From contig SLFF01000364.1 in assembly GCA_007124395.1 (NCBI GenBank), forward strand, positions 1 through 7,090: 7,090 bases of DNA, read 5' to 3'. The first letter of the stretch is position 1, and every line of letters starts with the position of its first letter. This stretch comes from Thermomicrobiaceae bacterium (GTDB lineage: Bacteria > Chloroflexota > Chloroflexia > Thermomicrobiales > Thermomicrobiaceae). Made by a program: the position numbers and the translations under genes. The notes under the pieces are model-generated. The model was not told the DNA's origin and ran no database searches. It was given only the letters and a program-made list of their open reading frames with translations. Of this stretch, positions 1-6,084 are shown piece after piece.

Positions 1-292
1 CTGACAGGCCCGCTAGCCGGGCGGCTCTCCAGCGTCTCTCCCCAGCGATCAGCTGATAGGGCGTTGTTCCATCACTCTCGGTGACGATTACCGGCTGGAT
101 TACGCCGTGTTCTCTGATCGATTGCGAGAGCGCCTCGAGTTCGTCAGGATCCATCTCGGCCCGGGGCTGAACGGGGTTCGGCTCGATCCAGTCGAGATCG
201 AGTTCGGCAACTCGACCAGGATCAGCTGAATCTGATCTGGATTCAATCAATGCGTCGAGACCACGTCCGAGTCCGCGCTTCTTCTGAGCCAC
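1..292 (-). CDS. parB: Chromosome-partitioning protein ParB, N-terminal part (cut by window edge)
   Basis: ParB loads at parS sites near the replication origin as a CTP-dependent DNA clamp and works with the ParA ATPase to segregate chromosomes. I translated 97 whole codons by hand from a GTG start. Residues 1-16 carry the ParA-contacting motif RGLGRGLDALI. Residues 38-44 are PNPVQPR, residues 58-67 SIREHGVIQP, and residues 79-95 YQLIAGERRWRAARLAG, which includes the GERRxR CTP-binding motif. These are hallmark ParB N-domain blocks. The helix-turn-helix and dimer domains lie beyond the window. The chosen GTG has AGGG 8 nt upstream. A second in-frame GTG at 301 would add only three residues (VSP) and would destroy that spacing. 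parA normally sits just upstream of parB, but here the neighbour is a divergent membrane protease, so parA is not on this side. Family assignment is very secure; the exact start is less so. Confidence 0.95.
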   Translation of the reverse strand, partial: MAQKKRGLGRGLDALIESRSDSADPGRVAELDLDWIEPNPVQPRAEMDPDELEALSQSIREHGVIQPVIVTESDGTTPYQLIAGERRWRAARLAGLS

Positions 293-334
293 CGGCGACA
301 CCCTGTTCTTTGAACGAGCGAACGTACTGTCCAG

Positions 335-343
335 AGTGTAGCA
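335..343 (-). promoter_or_regulatory. Candidate extended -10 promoter of parB
   Basis: Read on the minus strand the sequence is TGC followed by TACACT, an extended -10 element. No good -35 lies 16-18 bp upstream. Transcription would start near 328 and leave a leader of about 36 nt before the GTG at 292. The element matches those found before the methyltransferase fusion gene and rplS (GTGCTAnAnT), which raises its credibility. Confidence 0.5.
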
Positions 344-363
344 CGGAGCACGATGCCCCTCGG

Positions 364-369
364 TATACT
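364..369 (+). promoter_or_regulatory. Candidate -10 box for the CPBP protease gene
   Basis: TATACT matches the -10 consensus at five of six positions. No convincing -35 is present at 17 bp, and there is no TGn extension. Transcription would begin around 376, exactly where a perfect inverted repeat starts. Together with the divergent parB promoter it makes 293-428 a back-to-back control region. Confidence 0.35.
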
Positions 370-375
370 TGCAGT

Positions 376-398
376 AAGCGACAGGCGTTCTGTCGCTT
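376..398 (+). repeat. Perfect 9-bp inverted repeat in the leader of the CPBP gene
   Basis: The arms AAGCGACAG (376-384) and CTGTCGCTT (390-398) are perfectly complementary around a 5-nt spacer, GCGTT. The repeat lies just downstream of the TATACT box and 30 bp before the TTG start. Three readings are possible: a hairpin at the 5' end of the mRNA, an operator, or a weak attenuator, since TTCGTGTTTT follows. There is no plus-strand gene upstream for it to terminate. Confidence 0.6.
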
Positions 399-428
399 TC
401 GTGTTTTCCAAGAAGGGACACCGTCGGT

Positions 429-1406
429 TTGGAGATTCTCGCCATAGTCATTCCGGGTATCATCCTGGCGCTCCTCCTCTCAACCTGGGCGCACTTTGCG
501 GACGATCGCCGTTCGCTCGCAATTTCTATATACGTCGTCTTCGGTCTTGGCGCTCTGGGACTGATCGGTCTTGGTGGACTGATCGCCTTGCTGGCTGAGC
601 AGCTGAACGCCCAACTTGAGGAAGATGTATTCGGTTTTCGTTCCGGGCTCTTCATGGTCGCTGCGGGTCTGGCTGTTGGACTGGCGCTGATCCCCCAATT
701 CAGGCAACTGCTCGCCCGTGTAACGCCGATCAAACCGACCTCGATGCCAGACATGGTTGGGCTCGTGTTTATTCTGGTCATCCCTGTGGTGATGATCTTC
801 ACGATCGATGCAACGTTCAGTGACGCCAACGGCGAAACCGAATTCGGCACGGTCGATAACTTCGCTTTGGTCGCGCAGACAGTGCTGCTGGTTGCTATTG
901 CCTTCTTCGCGGTCGGAGGGGCGATCAATCGGGATTTCAGTAGCGTGCGTGATCGACTCGGCCTGCACATGCCGACGATGCGGCAAGTCGTCATTTCCAT
1001 TGCGCTCGTGGTCCCGTTGCTGATCATTTCTGCGATCGGCGCAGTGCTGACTGATTTCTTCCAACCGGGATTCACTGATGAGATCGACGATATCGTCGGT
1101 GAGGTCACGGCAGATCTGATCAATGTGCAGGGTGCAATTCTGATCGGTCTATCCGCCGGAATCGGTGAAGAGGTCCTCTTCCGTGGGGCCATGCAACCCA
1201 CGTTCGGTATTGTGATCACGTCGCTCGTGTTCATGCTGATTCACGTTCAGTACGGCTTCAGTTTCATTCTGCTGTCGCTGTTCGCAACGTCGGTGGTTTT
1301 CGGAATTCAGCGAATCAAAATGAACACCACCTGCTGCATCATCACTCATGCAACATACAACTTCGTGGTCGTGATGTTATCGGTGGTTGCGGCGACGCAA
1401 GTCTGA
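429..1406 (+). CDS. CPBP family intramembrane glutamic endopeptidase
   Basis: This is a 325-residue multi-pass membrane protein of the CPBP/Abi (type II CAAX protease-like) family, which cleaves substrates inside the membrane. All three family motifs are visible: EExxxR at E247-E248...R252 in SAGIGEEVLFRG, FxxxH at F268...H272, and HxxxN at H307...N311. The catalytic residues are therefore intact. Hydrophobic segments lie at about 1-20, 28-57, 70-90, 108-127, 144-165, 186-212, 233-246, 258-290 and 310-323. The start is TTG at 429, with AGAAGGGA 10 nt upstream. No downstream ATG fits without removing the first membrane segments. The gene diverges from parB and converges on the anti-sigma gene, with a hairpin between. 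The substrate is unknown. Family members range from prenyl-protein processing enzymes to bacteriocin-immunity and anti-sigma-processing proteins, so I assign no specific role. Confidence 0.9.
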   Translation: MEILAIVIPGIILALLLSTWAHFADDRRSLAISIYVVFGLGALGLIGLGGLIALLAEQLNAQLEEDVFGFRSGLFMVAAGLAVGLALIPQFRQLLARVTPIKPTSMPDMVGLVFILVIPVVMIFTIDATFSDANGETEFGTVDNFALVAQTVLLVAIAFFAVGGAINRDFSSVRDRLGLHMPTMRQVVISIALVVPLLIISAIGAVLTDFFQPGFTDEIDDIVGEVTADLINVQGAILIGLSAGIGEEVLFRGAMQPTFGIVITSLVFMLIHVQYGFSFILLSLFATSVVFGIQRIKMNTTCCIITHATYNFVVVMLSVVAATQV

Positions 1407-1432
1407 GGCTGCGCCAGATCACGAACGCTGAC

Positions 1433-1461
1433 ACAGAAAACGGGCGCCATATTGGCGCCCG
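1433..1461. terminator. Bidirectional rho-independent terminator between convergent genes
   Basis: The arms CGGGCGCCA (1441-1449) and TGGCGCCCG (1453-1461) pair perfectly around a 3-nt loop, TAT. On the minus strand the hairpin is followed by TTTTCTGT, a good U-tract, which suits the anti-sigma gene ending at 1507. On the plus strand the tail CTCGTGTTCT is poorer, so termination of the CPBP gene (stop at 1406) is probably weaker. Confidence 0.85.
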
Positions 1462-1506
1462 CTCGTGTTCTCGATCTAGTCTGGAGTCTGGACTATCCTG
1501 GATTGC

Positions 1507-3297
1507 CTATGACTCGTCGTCGCTGGATTCGGGCTCAACCGAAGCTGCTGGTTCTACTTCGGCTTCGGGAGAATCGGCCTCTGGTTCCGCGGTCGGCTCC
1601 GCCTCGTGGTCCGCATCGGTGTTTGAATCATCGGCATCGCCGGGTCGGTCAGATTCCTTATCAGGGTCTTCTCCCTGGTATCCGCCATTCGAGTTGGACC
1701 GAACCGGGAAGACATCCCAGGTCGAGTCGCTGTAGATGACGTAAACATTTCCACGACTGAACAACATGATTCCACTGTCGAACTGCTGGATCGCTGCGTC
1801 GACATTTTCGGTCGGGGCCGATGAAACGGAGTAGCCGATCTCCTGCTGCAGGCTGCTATTCTCGCTCCAGACCTTCCCGAAGGCTCCACCCGGCTGATAG
1901 ATCCCGTCGCCCTTCTCGGTGACTGGGAAGTTGTGCTGGTCAACGTCGAACGAATTGTTGAGGATCTCGACTCGACCACCATTGACGAACACGAAAATCG
2001 AGTTCCGGTTCTGATGATACTGTCGGAACATGAATCCTCGCTGGAATTCCTGCTCGGAGGCGAGGAACGCAAACGAATCCTGCATCGGCGTGCCCAATGC
2101 ACGCTCGACCGATGCGTTCGACCAGTAGACCTCACCAAACGGACCCCGGACTCCAGGTGGTTCCGGTGGCTGCGTTGGCGCTGGCGTCGATGTTGGCTCC
2201 GGTGTCGGGTCGGGCCGAGGCGTAGCGGTTGGATCCGGAACCGGGGTAGCCGTTGCGCGCGGCTGAGTCGGTTCTGGTTCAGGCTCCGCGGTTGGCTCAG
2301 CCGGGACCGCTGTTGGCTCTGAATCGCCAGCGTTATCTTGCGCCTCGCCGGAGGACCGCCCAGAGGACTGTGACGCGTCCTGCGCCGGTTCATCCTCCGG
2401 TTGCGCGTCGTCCGATGCCTCCTCCGCCTCTCCAGCATCATCAGATTCCGAATGAGATTCCGATTGGCTGTAGGAACGTTCCTCAGTGTTAGTGTTCAGG
2501 TCTTCGTCATCATCGTCACCCTGAGCAAAGGCCCATCCGGAAAAGTCATCGTTGATGCGGTCATCTGGCTCGTTGGCGGATTCCTCGCCTGGAGTTGGCG
2601 TTGATATCGCGACATCGGGCGGGCCGGTTCGGAACCTGAGCATCCAGAAGTCGCCGATCGGGTTGCCGTGTCGATCGCGGGCGTGTTCGAGGACAGTGAT
2701 GCGGTAGTCGGTTTCAGGAAGAAGGAGAACGCTGTGGTCATCGGATCGCCCGATGATGAGGGTGTTGCCAGACCAGCTGGTCGGCAATCGGTCCTGCTCT
2801 GAGCTCGGCCAGATCATCAGATAGTCCTCCACCGAGTCGCGATCCATCTGCTTGGAGAACTCAATCTCGATTGGCCGGCTGATCGGCCAGTCCTGGGTCG
2901 AATCCTGTGCGGGTTGGGAATTGGCGATCACCGGGATCGAGCGCTGATCGATTCCATAGGCGAGGAACAGCACCGCAACGAGGAGTCCAACGACTGATGC
3001 AGCCATTGTCGACATTCCCCAGCGAATACCAGTCCGGCTGGCGAGTTGAAGAATGTAGGGTGGGGGTGGCTTCTCGACGGTTTCCTGGCGAATGATCTTC
3101 GCGAGATGTGGCGGCGGTGCTGGGCGTGAAAGCTCTCGGATGCCACTGCGGAGCCTGGTGTAATCCTGATTGATCTTTTGACATTCCGGACAGACAGCGA
3201 GGTGCGCCGAAAGCTGAACGAATTCTTGTTCGTCCAGTTCTCCATCAAGGGCAGCCGGAATCAACGGCTTGATGGCATCGCACTCTCTGCGGTTCAT
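1507..3297 (-). CDS. Membrane-anchored zinc-finger anti-sigma factor with Ig-like domain and duplicated GxFGxxW repeats
   Basis: This 596-residue protein is the likely partner and inhibitor of the ECF sigma factor encoded just upstream. Residues 1-56 form a zf-HC2 anti-sigma domain with zinc ligands C6, H32, C36 and C39 (HLAVCPEC). One membrane helix spans about 97-115. Outside, residues about 137-226 resemble a Big_5 bacterial Ig-like domain (IEIEFSKQMD; LLPETDYRITV; ARDRHGNPIG; LRFRTGP). Residues about 229-326 are Asp/Glu/Ser-rich and 327-381 Pro/Thr/Glu-rich. Two GxFGxxW-type repeats follow (385-450 and 471-531), then an acidic tail to 596. The ATG overlaps the sigma stop codon (ATGA, 3294-3297). 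GGAGG lies 13 nt upstream, a long spacing, so re-initiation after the sigma gene is likely. Typical anti-sigma factors are 200-300 residues, so the outer half is exceptional. The role of the outer domains is unknown; sensing or wall attachment is inference. Confidence 0.88.
   Translation of the reverse strand: MNRRECDAIKPLIPAALDGELDEQEFVQLSAHLAVCPECQKINQDYTRLRSGIRELSRPAPPPHLAKIIRQETVEKPPPPYILQLASRTGIRWGMSTMAASVVGLLVAVLFLAYGIDQRSIPVIANSQPAQDSTQDWPISRPIEIEFSKQMDRDSVEDYLMIWPSSEQDRLPTSWSGNTLIIGRSDDHSVLLLPETDYRITVLEHARDRHGNPIGDFWMLRFRTGPPDVAISTPTPGEESANEPDDRINDDFSGWAFAQGDDDDEDLNTNTEERSYSQSESHSESDDAGEAEEASDDAQPEDEPAQDASQSSGRSSGEAQDNAGDSEPTAVPAEPTAEPEPEPTQPRATATPVPDPTATPRPDPTPEPTSTPAPTQPPEPPGVRGPFGEVYWSNASVERALGTPMQDSFAFLASEQEFQRGFMFRQYHQNRNSIFVFVNGGRVEILNNSFDVDQHNFPVTEKGDGIYQPGGAFGKVWSENSSLQQEIGYSVSSAPTENVDAAIQQFDSGIMLFSRGNVYVIYSDSTWDVFPVRSNSNGGYQGEDPDKESDRPGDADDSNTDADHEAEPTAEPEADSPEAEVEPAASVEPESSDDES
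1705..2145 (-). repeat. Tandem GxFGxxW (LGFP-like) protein repeats within the anti-sigma gene
   Basis: The two copies encode residues 385-450 and 471-531. Both open with G-x-FG-x-V-(x)-W, followed about 10 residues later by a hydrophobic-x-x-hydrophobic-G signature (VERALGTP, LQQEIGYS). Both then have a QxF-x-x-G-hydrophobic-M block (EFQRGFMF, QFDSGIML) and an aromatic beta-strand (IFVFVNGG, VYVIYSDS). Such repeats occur in surface and wall-associated bacterial proteins. The copies are diverged at DNA level, so this is an old duplication. Confidence 0.7.
2155..2613 (-). other. Low-complexity acidic and Pro/Thr/Glu-rich linker region of the anti-sigma gene
   Basis: This encodes residues about 229-381: first a Ser/Asp/Glu-rich part containing GDDDDED, then EPT/PTATP-type proline-rich repeats. 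It is expected to be an extended, disordered spacer that holds the terminal repeats away from the membrane, possibly across a thick wall. The heptapeptide EPTAEPE at 334-340 recurs in the C-terminal tail at 567-573. Confidence 0.75.
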
Positions 3298-3881
3298 GTA
3301 GCTGATTGATCCTCCACCGCAAGGTAGATGCGGCGAAACTCTTCTCGTCCCCGGAAAAGCACCGATTTGACTGCGGAACGAGAGAGACCCATAATCTGCC
3401 CGATTTCTTCACAGGACATGCCTTCATACTCGCGGAGGATCAGGGCCATACGGTTGCGCGGGCTCATCTGGCTGATTACCTGCTGGACGGTCATTTGCGT
3501 CTCACTCCGGAGCGCATTGCTCTCGGGTTCGTCCAGTGGTCTTCCATGCAGCAAATGCTCGTGCTTGTGGGATTCCCACGGCAACCAGCGTATTCGCTGC
3601 CGGCGACGCAATACATCCAGACAGGCATTCGAAGCAATTCGATGCAGCCAGGCTGAGATGTTCAGGTCATCGTTGGTCTGTGACAATGCTTTGTAGGCGC
3701 GAATGAAACAATCCTGTGTCAGATCGTTCGCGTCTTCTGCATTGCCCATCATGCGATAGATGAAGCCATAGATCTGGCGCTCATACAGTTGAAAGATCGC
3801 TTCGAACGCTGCCTGATCGCCAGCCTTGGCTCGAGCTATCCATACTGATTCATCGACCGCAGCAACCGCGTAACTGTCCAT
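3294..3881 (-). CDS. ECF-family RNA polymerase sigma-70 factor
   Basis: This 195-residue extracytoplasmic-function sigma factor directs RNA polymerase to a stress regulon. Region 2 spans about 24-97. It includes the region 2.2-like DANDLTQDCFIRAYKAL (50-66) and the -10-recognising helix WLHRIASNACLDVLRRRQR (78-96). Region 4 spans about 139-186 and contains the helix-turn-helix EEIGQIMGLSRSAVKSVLFRGRE. Length is typical for the family, with no extra C-terminal domain. The start chosen is the ATG at 3881, because a full GGAGGT lies 6 nt upstream. An ATG at 3941, 20 codons further upstream, has no comparable site and adds a non-conserved leader. The stop overlaps the anti-sigma start (ATGA). That is the classical sigma/anti-sigma pair arrangement and ensures co-production. 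The ECF subgroup and target promoter cannot be named from the sequence alone. Confidence 0.94.
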   Translation of the reverse strand: MDSYAVAAVDESVWIARAKAGDQAAFEAIFQLYERQIYGFIYRMMGNAEDANDLTQDCFIRAYKALSQTNDDLNISAWLHRIASNACLDVLRRRQRIRWLPWESHKHEHLLHGRPLDEPESNALRSETQMTVQQVISQMSPRNRMALILREYEGMSCEEIGQIMGLSRSAVKSVLFRGREEFRRIYLAVEDQSAT

Positions 3882-3887
3882 GCAAGG

Positions 3888-3893
3888 ACCTCC
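3888..3893 (-). promoter_or_regulatory. Strong Shine-Dalgarno that fixes the sigma-factor start
   Basis: On the minus strand GGAGGT sits 6 nt before the ATG at 3881. This near-perfect site decides in favour of that start over the longer reading frame beginning at 3941. Confidence 0.85.
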
Positions 3894-3930
3894 GCACAAG
3901 TAGAACGATTGCACGCGTTCCCGGTTGCAT

Positions 3931-3966
3931 GGGATCACCACTTGCGTGAACTGATCCCGGGGATCA
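3931..3966 (-). promoter_or_regulatory. Operator-like palindrome with extra half-site upstream of the sigma gene
   Basis: TGATCCC-G-GGGATCA (3952-3966) is a perfect 15-bp palindrome. A further half-site, GGGATCAC, lies at 3931-3938, in direct repeat with the one at 3960-3967 (29 bp apart). GCGTGA (3944-3949) and TCACGC (3964-3969) form a second, overlapping inverted repeat. The cluster lies 50-85 bp before the sigma start, where regulator binding would be expected. I found no clear ECF promoter (GGAAC-type -35 with a matching -10). A GGGAAC at 3922-3917 lacks a partner. TGTAAT (4000-3995, minus) is a weak housekeeping -10 candidate. Confidence 0.45.
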
Positions 3967-4117
3967 CGCTCTTCTTAACGGAATGTTTGACATCATTACA
4001 AGCACAGCGGGGGTGAACGGCGGTAGCGACTCTATGCGACGCTTGAACGAATCTGAGACGACTCTCGCGCTTTCCCGTCTTGACGGGCAGCACGCTCCCT
4101 CCCCCCGGTTGGCTCAG

Positions 4118-4126
4118 TGCTACAAT
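4118..4126 (+). promoter_or_regulatory. Extended -10 promoter of the homocysteine methyltransferase/MTHFR gene
   Basis: TGC followed by TACAAT forms an extended -10 with five of six matches in the hexamer. The expected -35 position (about 4098-4103) is a C-rich tract with no match; TTGACG at 4080-4085 is too far away. Transcription would start around 4133. The element is nearly identical to the rplS promoter element. Confidence 0.6.
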
Positions 4127-4157
4127 TCTGACAGATCCCACGGTCCGTGAAAAGGGG

Positions 4158-4169
4158 TCGTACGTACGA
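4158..4169 (+). repeat. 12-bp perfect palindrome in the leader of the methyltransferase gene
   Basis: TCGTACGTACGA is self-complementary. It lies about 25 nt after the predicted transcription start and 5 nt before the GAGGGA ribosome site. It could bind a dimeric regulator of methionine metabolism. No known operator consensus (for example a MET box) is matched. Confidence 0.5.
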
Positions 4170-4188
4170 ATTTGAGGGAATCCACCTG

Positions 4189-6084
4189 ATGGCCCACCCA
4201 TTTGTGACGCGTTTGTCACAAGGAGTAATGCTTTGTGACGGTGCAATGGGCACTGCGATCCATGATCGCGGCGTTCCGTTCGATGTCTGCTTCGACGAAC
4301 TCAACCTTACCCAGCCCCAGATGATCGTGGAAATTCACCGCGAGTACATTGCAGCGGGCGCCGAGATCATCGAGACCAATACCTTTGGCGGAAATCGATT
4401 CCGCCTGAGTGAACACAACCTGACCGACCGGGTGCGCGATATCAATCTACGAGGGGCAAAACTGGCCCGCGAAGCGCGTGAGGTTTCCGGACAGCCAGTT
4501 TTCGTGGCTGGTTCGATTGGCCCAACTGGCCGAACGGTGGAACCGATTGGCACGGCACGTCAGGGTCCGGTTCGTGATGCGTTTCGTGAACAGGTCGAGG
4601 CGCTCCTCGAAGGTGGCGTCGATCTGCTGATGATCGAGACGATCTCCAGCCTGGATGAAATGCGTCTGGCGGTCGAAGCGGCCCGAGCTGGTTCTGATCT
4701 ACCGATCGTCGCCCAGATGACGTTTGCCGATGACGGCCGGACGATAGGCGGCAATACCGTTGCTGATGTCGTTGAGATGCTCTCCAGCTTCAACGTTGAC
4801 GTTATCGGCGTAAATTGCAGTGTCGGGCCGCGGCATACGGTTGATGTGCTGAAAGAGTTGACCGTCGCTGGCGGGCCGGAGATTCATTACTCCGGACAGC
4901 CGAACGCTGGTTTTCCGGCACAGGTTGGTGATCGGGTCATGTATCCGTCATCGGCCGATTACTTTGCTGGATACGCCAGGGAGGCCGTCGGGCTTGGACT
5001 TTCAATTGTCGGCGGATGTTGTGGCACAACACCACAGCATATCCGTGCAATGCGGACGGCAATTGATCAGGTCGAGCAGGAAGGCGCTTCACAGTCATCG
5101 GCCCCGGCGATCACCGTCCCGGATCGGTCGAAAGCTGCAGCAGTCTACGCCTATGAGGGTCCGACATTGCTGGCGCAGAAGCTCGGCAAAGAGTTCGTGA
5201 TCAGCGTGGAAGTCGATCCTCCCAAGGGGCTAAACCCGACGAAAACGCTGGCCGGGGCACGTTTGCTCAAGGATGCCGGGGTCGAGTTCATCAACGTTGC
5301 CGATAGCCCAATGGCCCGGGTACGGATGAGCGCCCTGACACTCTGCTACCTGATCCAGCATGAGGTGGGTGTGGAAACGATCCTTCACTTCACCACCCGG
5401 GATCGCAACCTGATGGGTCTGCAGTCTGACCTGATCGGCGCACATGCCGTCGGGGTGCGAAACATCATTGCTTTGACTGGTGATCCGCCAAGCCTCGGTG
5501 ACTACCCGGATGCGACTCCGGTCTACGATGTCGACTCGGTTGGTCTTGTGCGCGTGATCAAGAAGTTCAACGCCGGGACGGATTCGGCGGGGAGCTCGAT
5601 TGGCCAGGAGGCGAGTTTCACCGTGGCAGTTGCCGCTGATCCAACCCGCCCGGATCTCGAAGAAGAGGCCGATCGGCTCAGCCGGAAGATCGGCAACGGC
5701 GGTGATCTGGTGATGACGCAGCCGGTGTTCGATTTCCAGACCTGGATCGACTTTCTGCAGATCTATGAACGGAAGTATGGCCCGATCCCGGTGCCGGTGC
5801 TGCTTGGCGTGTTGCCACTGCAGAGCACTCGACATGCCGAGTTCCTGCACAACGAGGTGCCAGGTATTCGCCTGACGGATACCGCGCGCGAGCGTATGCG
5901 CCTGGCTGGTAACAAGGGTCGTGTCGAAGGAGTGAAGCTCGCCCAGGAGTTGATTCTGCAGGCCCGGGAGTCTGTGCACGGAATCTACATCATGCCGTCC
6001 TTCGGCCGTTACGAGGTAGCAGCCGAGACGGCATCGATCATCACTGATCGACAGTTGGCGTCGTCGTTGTCGAATAACTCGTAA
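4189..6084 (+). CDS. Bifunctional homocysteine S-methyltransferase / methylenetetrahydrofolate reductase (YitJ-like)
   Basis: This 631-residue cytoplasmic enzyme combines two steps of the methionine cycle. Residues about 1-295 are a homocysteine methyltransferase barrel: CDGAMGT at the N-terminus and zinc ligands C210 (GVNCSVGP), C277 and C278 (GGCCGTTPQHI). A linker (about 296-330) joins it to an FAD-dependent MTHFR domain (about 331-631). The residues equivalent to E. coli MetF Glu28, Asp120 and Gln183 are kept: E341 (SVEVDPP), D432 (LTGDPP) and Q511 (MTQPVFD). MTHFR makes 5-methyl-THF; the first domain methylates homocysteine. No folate-binding or cobalamin domain of MetH is present. The ATG at 4189 has GAGGGA 9 nt upstream. 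The GTG at 4147 would add 14 residues and lacks a ribosome site. Length and domain order match Bacillus YitJ-type fusions. The gene is probably monocistronic, because rplS downstream has its own promoter. Confidence 0.95.
   Translation: MAHPFVTRLSQGVMLCDGAMGTAIHDRGVPFDVCFDELNLTQPQMIVEIHREYIAAGAEIIETNTFGGNRFRLSEHNLTDRVRDINLRGAKLAREAREVSGQPVFVAGSIGPTGRTVEPIGTARQGPVRDAFREQVEALLEGGVDLLMIETISSLDEMRLAVEAARAGSDLPIVAQMTFADDGRTIGGNTVADVVEMLSSFNVDVIGVNCSVGPRHTVDVLKELTVAGGPEIHYSGQPNAGFPAQVGDRVMYPSSADYFAGYAREAVGLGLSIVGGCCGTTPQHIRAMRTAIDQVEQEGASQSSAPAITVPDRSKAAAVYAYEGPTLLAQKLGKEFVISVEVDPPKGLNPTKTLAGARLLKDAGVEFINVADSPMARVRMSALTLCYLIQHEVGVETILHFTTRDRNLMGLQSDLIGAHAVGVRNIIALTGDPPSLGDYPDATPVYDVDSVGLVRVIKKFNAGTDSAGSSIGQEASFTVAVAADPTRPDLEEEADRLSRKIGNGGDLVMTQPVFDFQTWIDFLQIYERKYGPIPVPVLLGVLPLQSTRHAEFLHNEVPGIRLTDTARERMRLAGNKGRVEGVKLAQELILQARESVHGIYIMPSFGRYEVAAETASIITDRQLASSLSNNS
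4202..4221 (+). repeat. Inverted repeat TTGTGAC/GTCACAA at the start of the methyltransferase coding region
   Basis: Seven-bp perfect arms (4202-4208, 4215-4221) flank GCGTTT. A further copy, TTTGTGAC, is at 4232-4239. The 3' arm runs directly into AAGGAG (4220-4225), two nt before an in-frame ATG (4228). It resembles a CRP/FNR-type TGTGA-TCACA dyad but has an 8-bp rather than 6-bp spacer. It may be chance codon sequence. Confidence 0.5.

Larger units (their letters stand above)
3882..4188. other. Divergent 307-bp control region between the sigma gene and the methyltransferase fusion gene
   Basis: No gene is visible here; the short overlapping reading frames lack coding character. The region holds the sigma Shine-Dalgarno, the TGATCCC palindrome, a small hairpin (CCCGT/ACGGG, 4074-4087), the rightward promoter at 4118-4126, a 12-bp palindrome at 4158-4169 and the GAGGGA ribosome site at 4174-4179. 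The predicted rightward leader of about 56 nt is too short for a SAM-I or T-box element. Confidence 0.7.

Noticed and set aside
293..428. parS centromere-like site near parB
   Set aside because: Nothing resembling the TGTTTCACGTGAAACA consensus was found here or elsewhere in the window. The 376-398 dyad has a different sequence and a 5-bp spacer.
480..1064. 194-residue open frame antisense to the CPBP gene
   Set aside because: It is His/Arg/Asp/Gln-rich, the typical mirror of a hydrophobic membrane protein, with no motif.
1554..2441. 295-residue minus-strand open frame overlapping the anti-sigma gene
   Set aside because: It is Arg/Ser/Thr-rich with no domain character. It is the shifted frame of the low-complexity, repeat-bearing part of the anti-sigma gene.
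3882..3941. Longer N-terminus of the sigma factor starting at ATG 3941
   Set aside because: The 20 extra residues are not sigma-like and lack a ribosome site, whereas GGAGGT is perfectly placed for ATG 3881.
3987..3992. Perfect TTGACA -35 hexamer on the plus strand
   Set aside because: No -10-like hexamer follows at 15-19 bp; the sequence there is G-rich. Probably chance.
4133..4188. Possible SAM or other methionine-related riboswitch before the methyltransferase gene
   Set aside because: The leader predicted from the promoter is only about 56 nt. No SAM-I-like multi-helix core or terminator/anti-terminator pair is visible.
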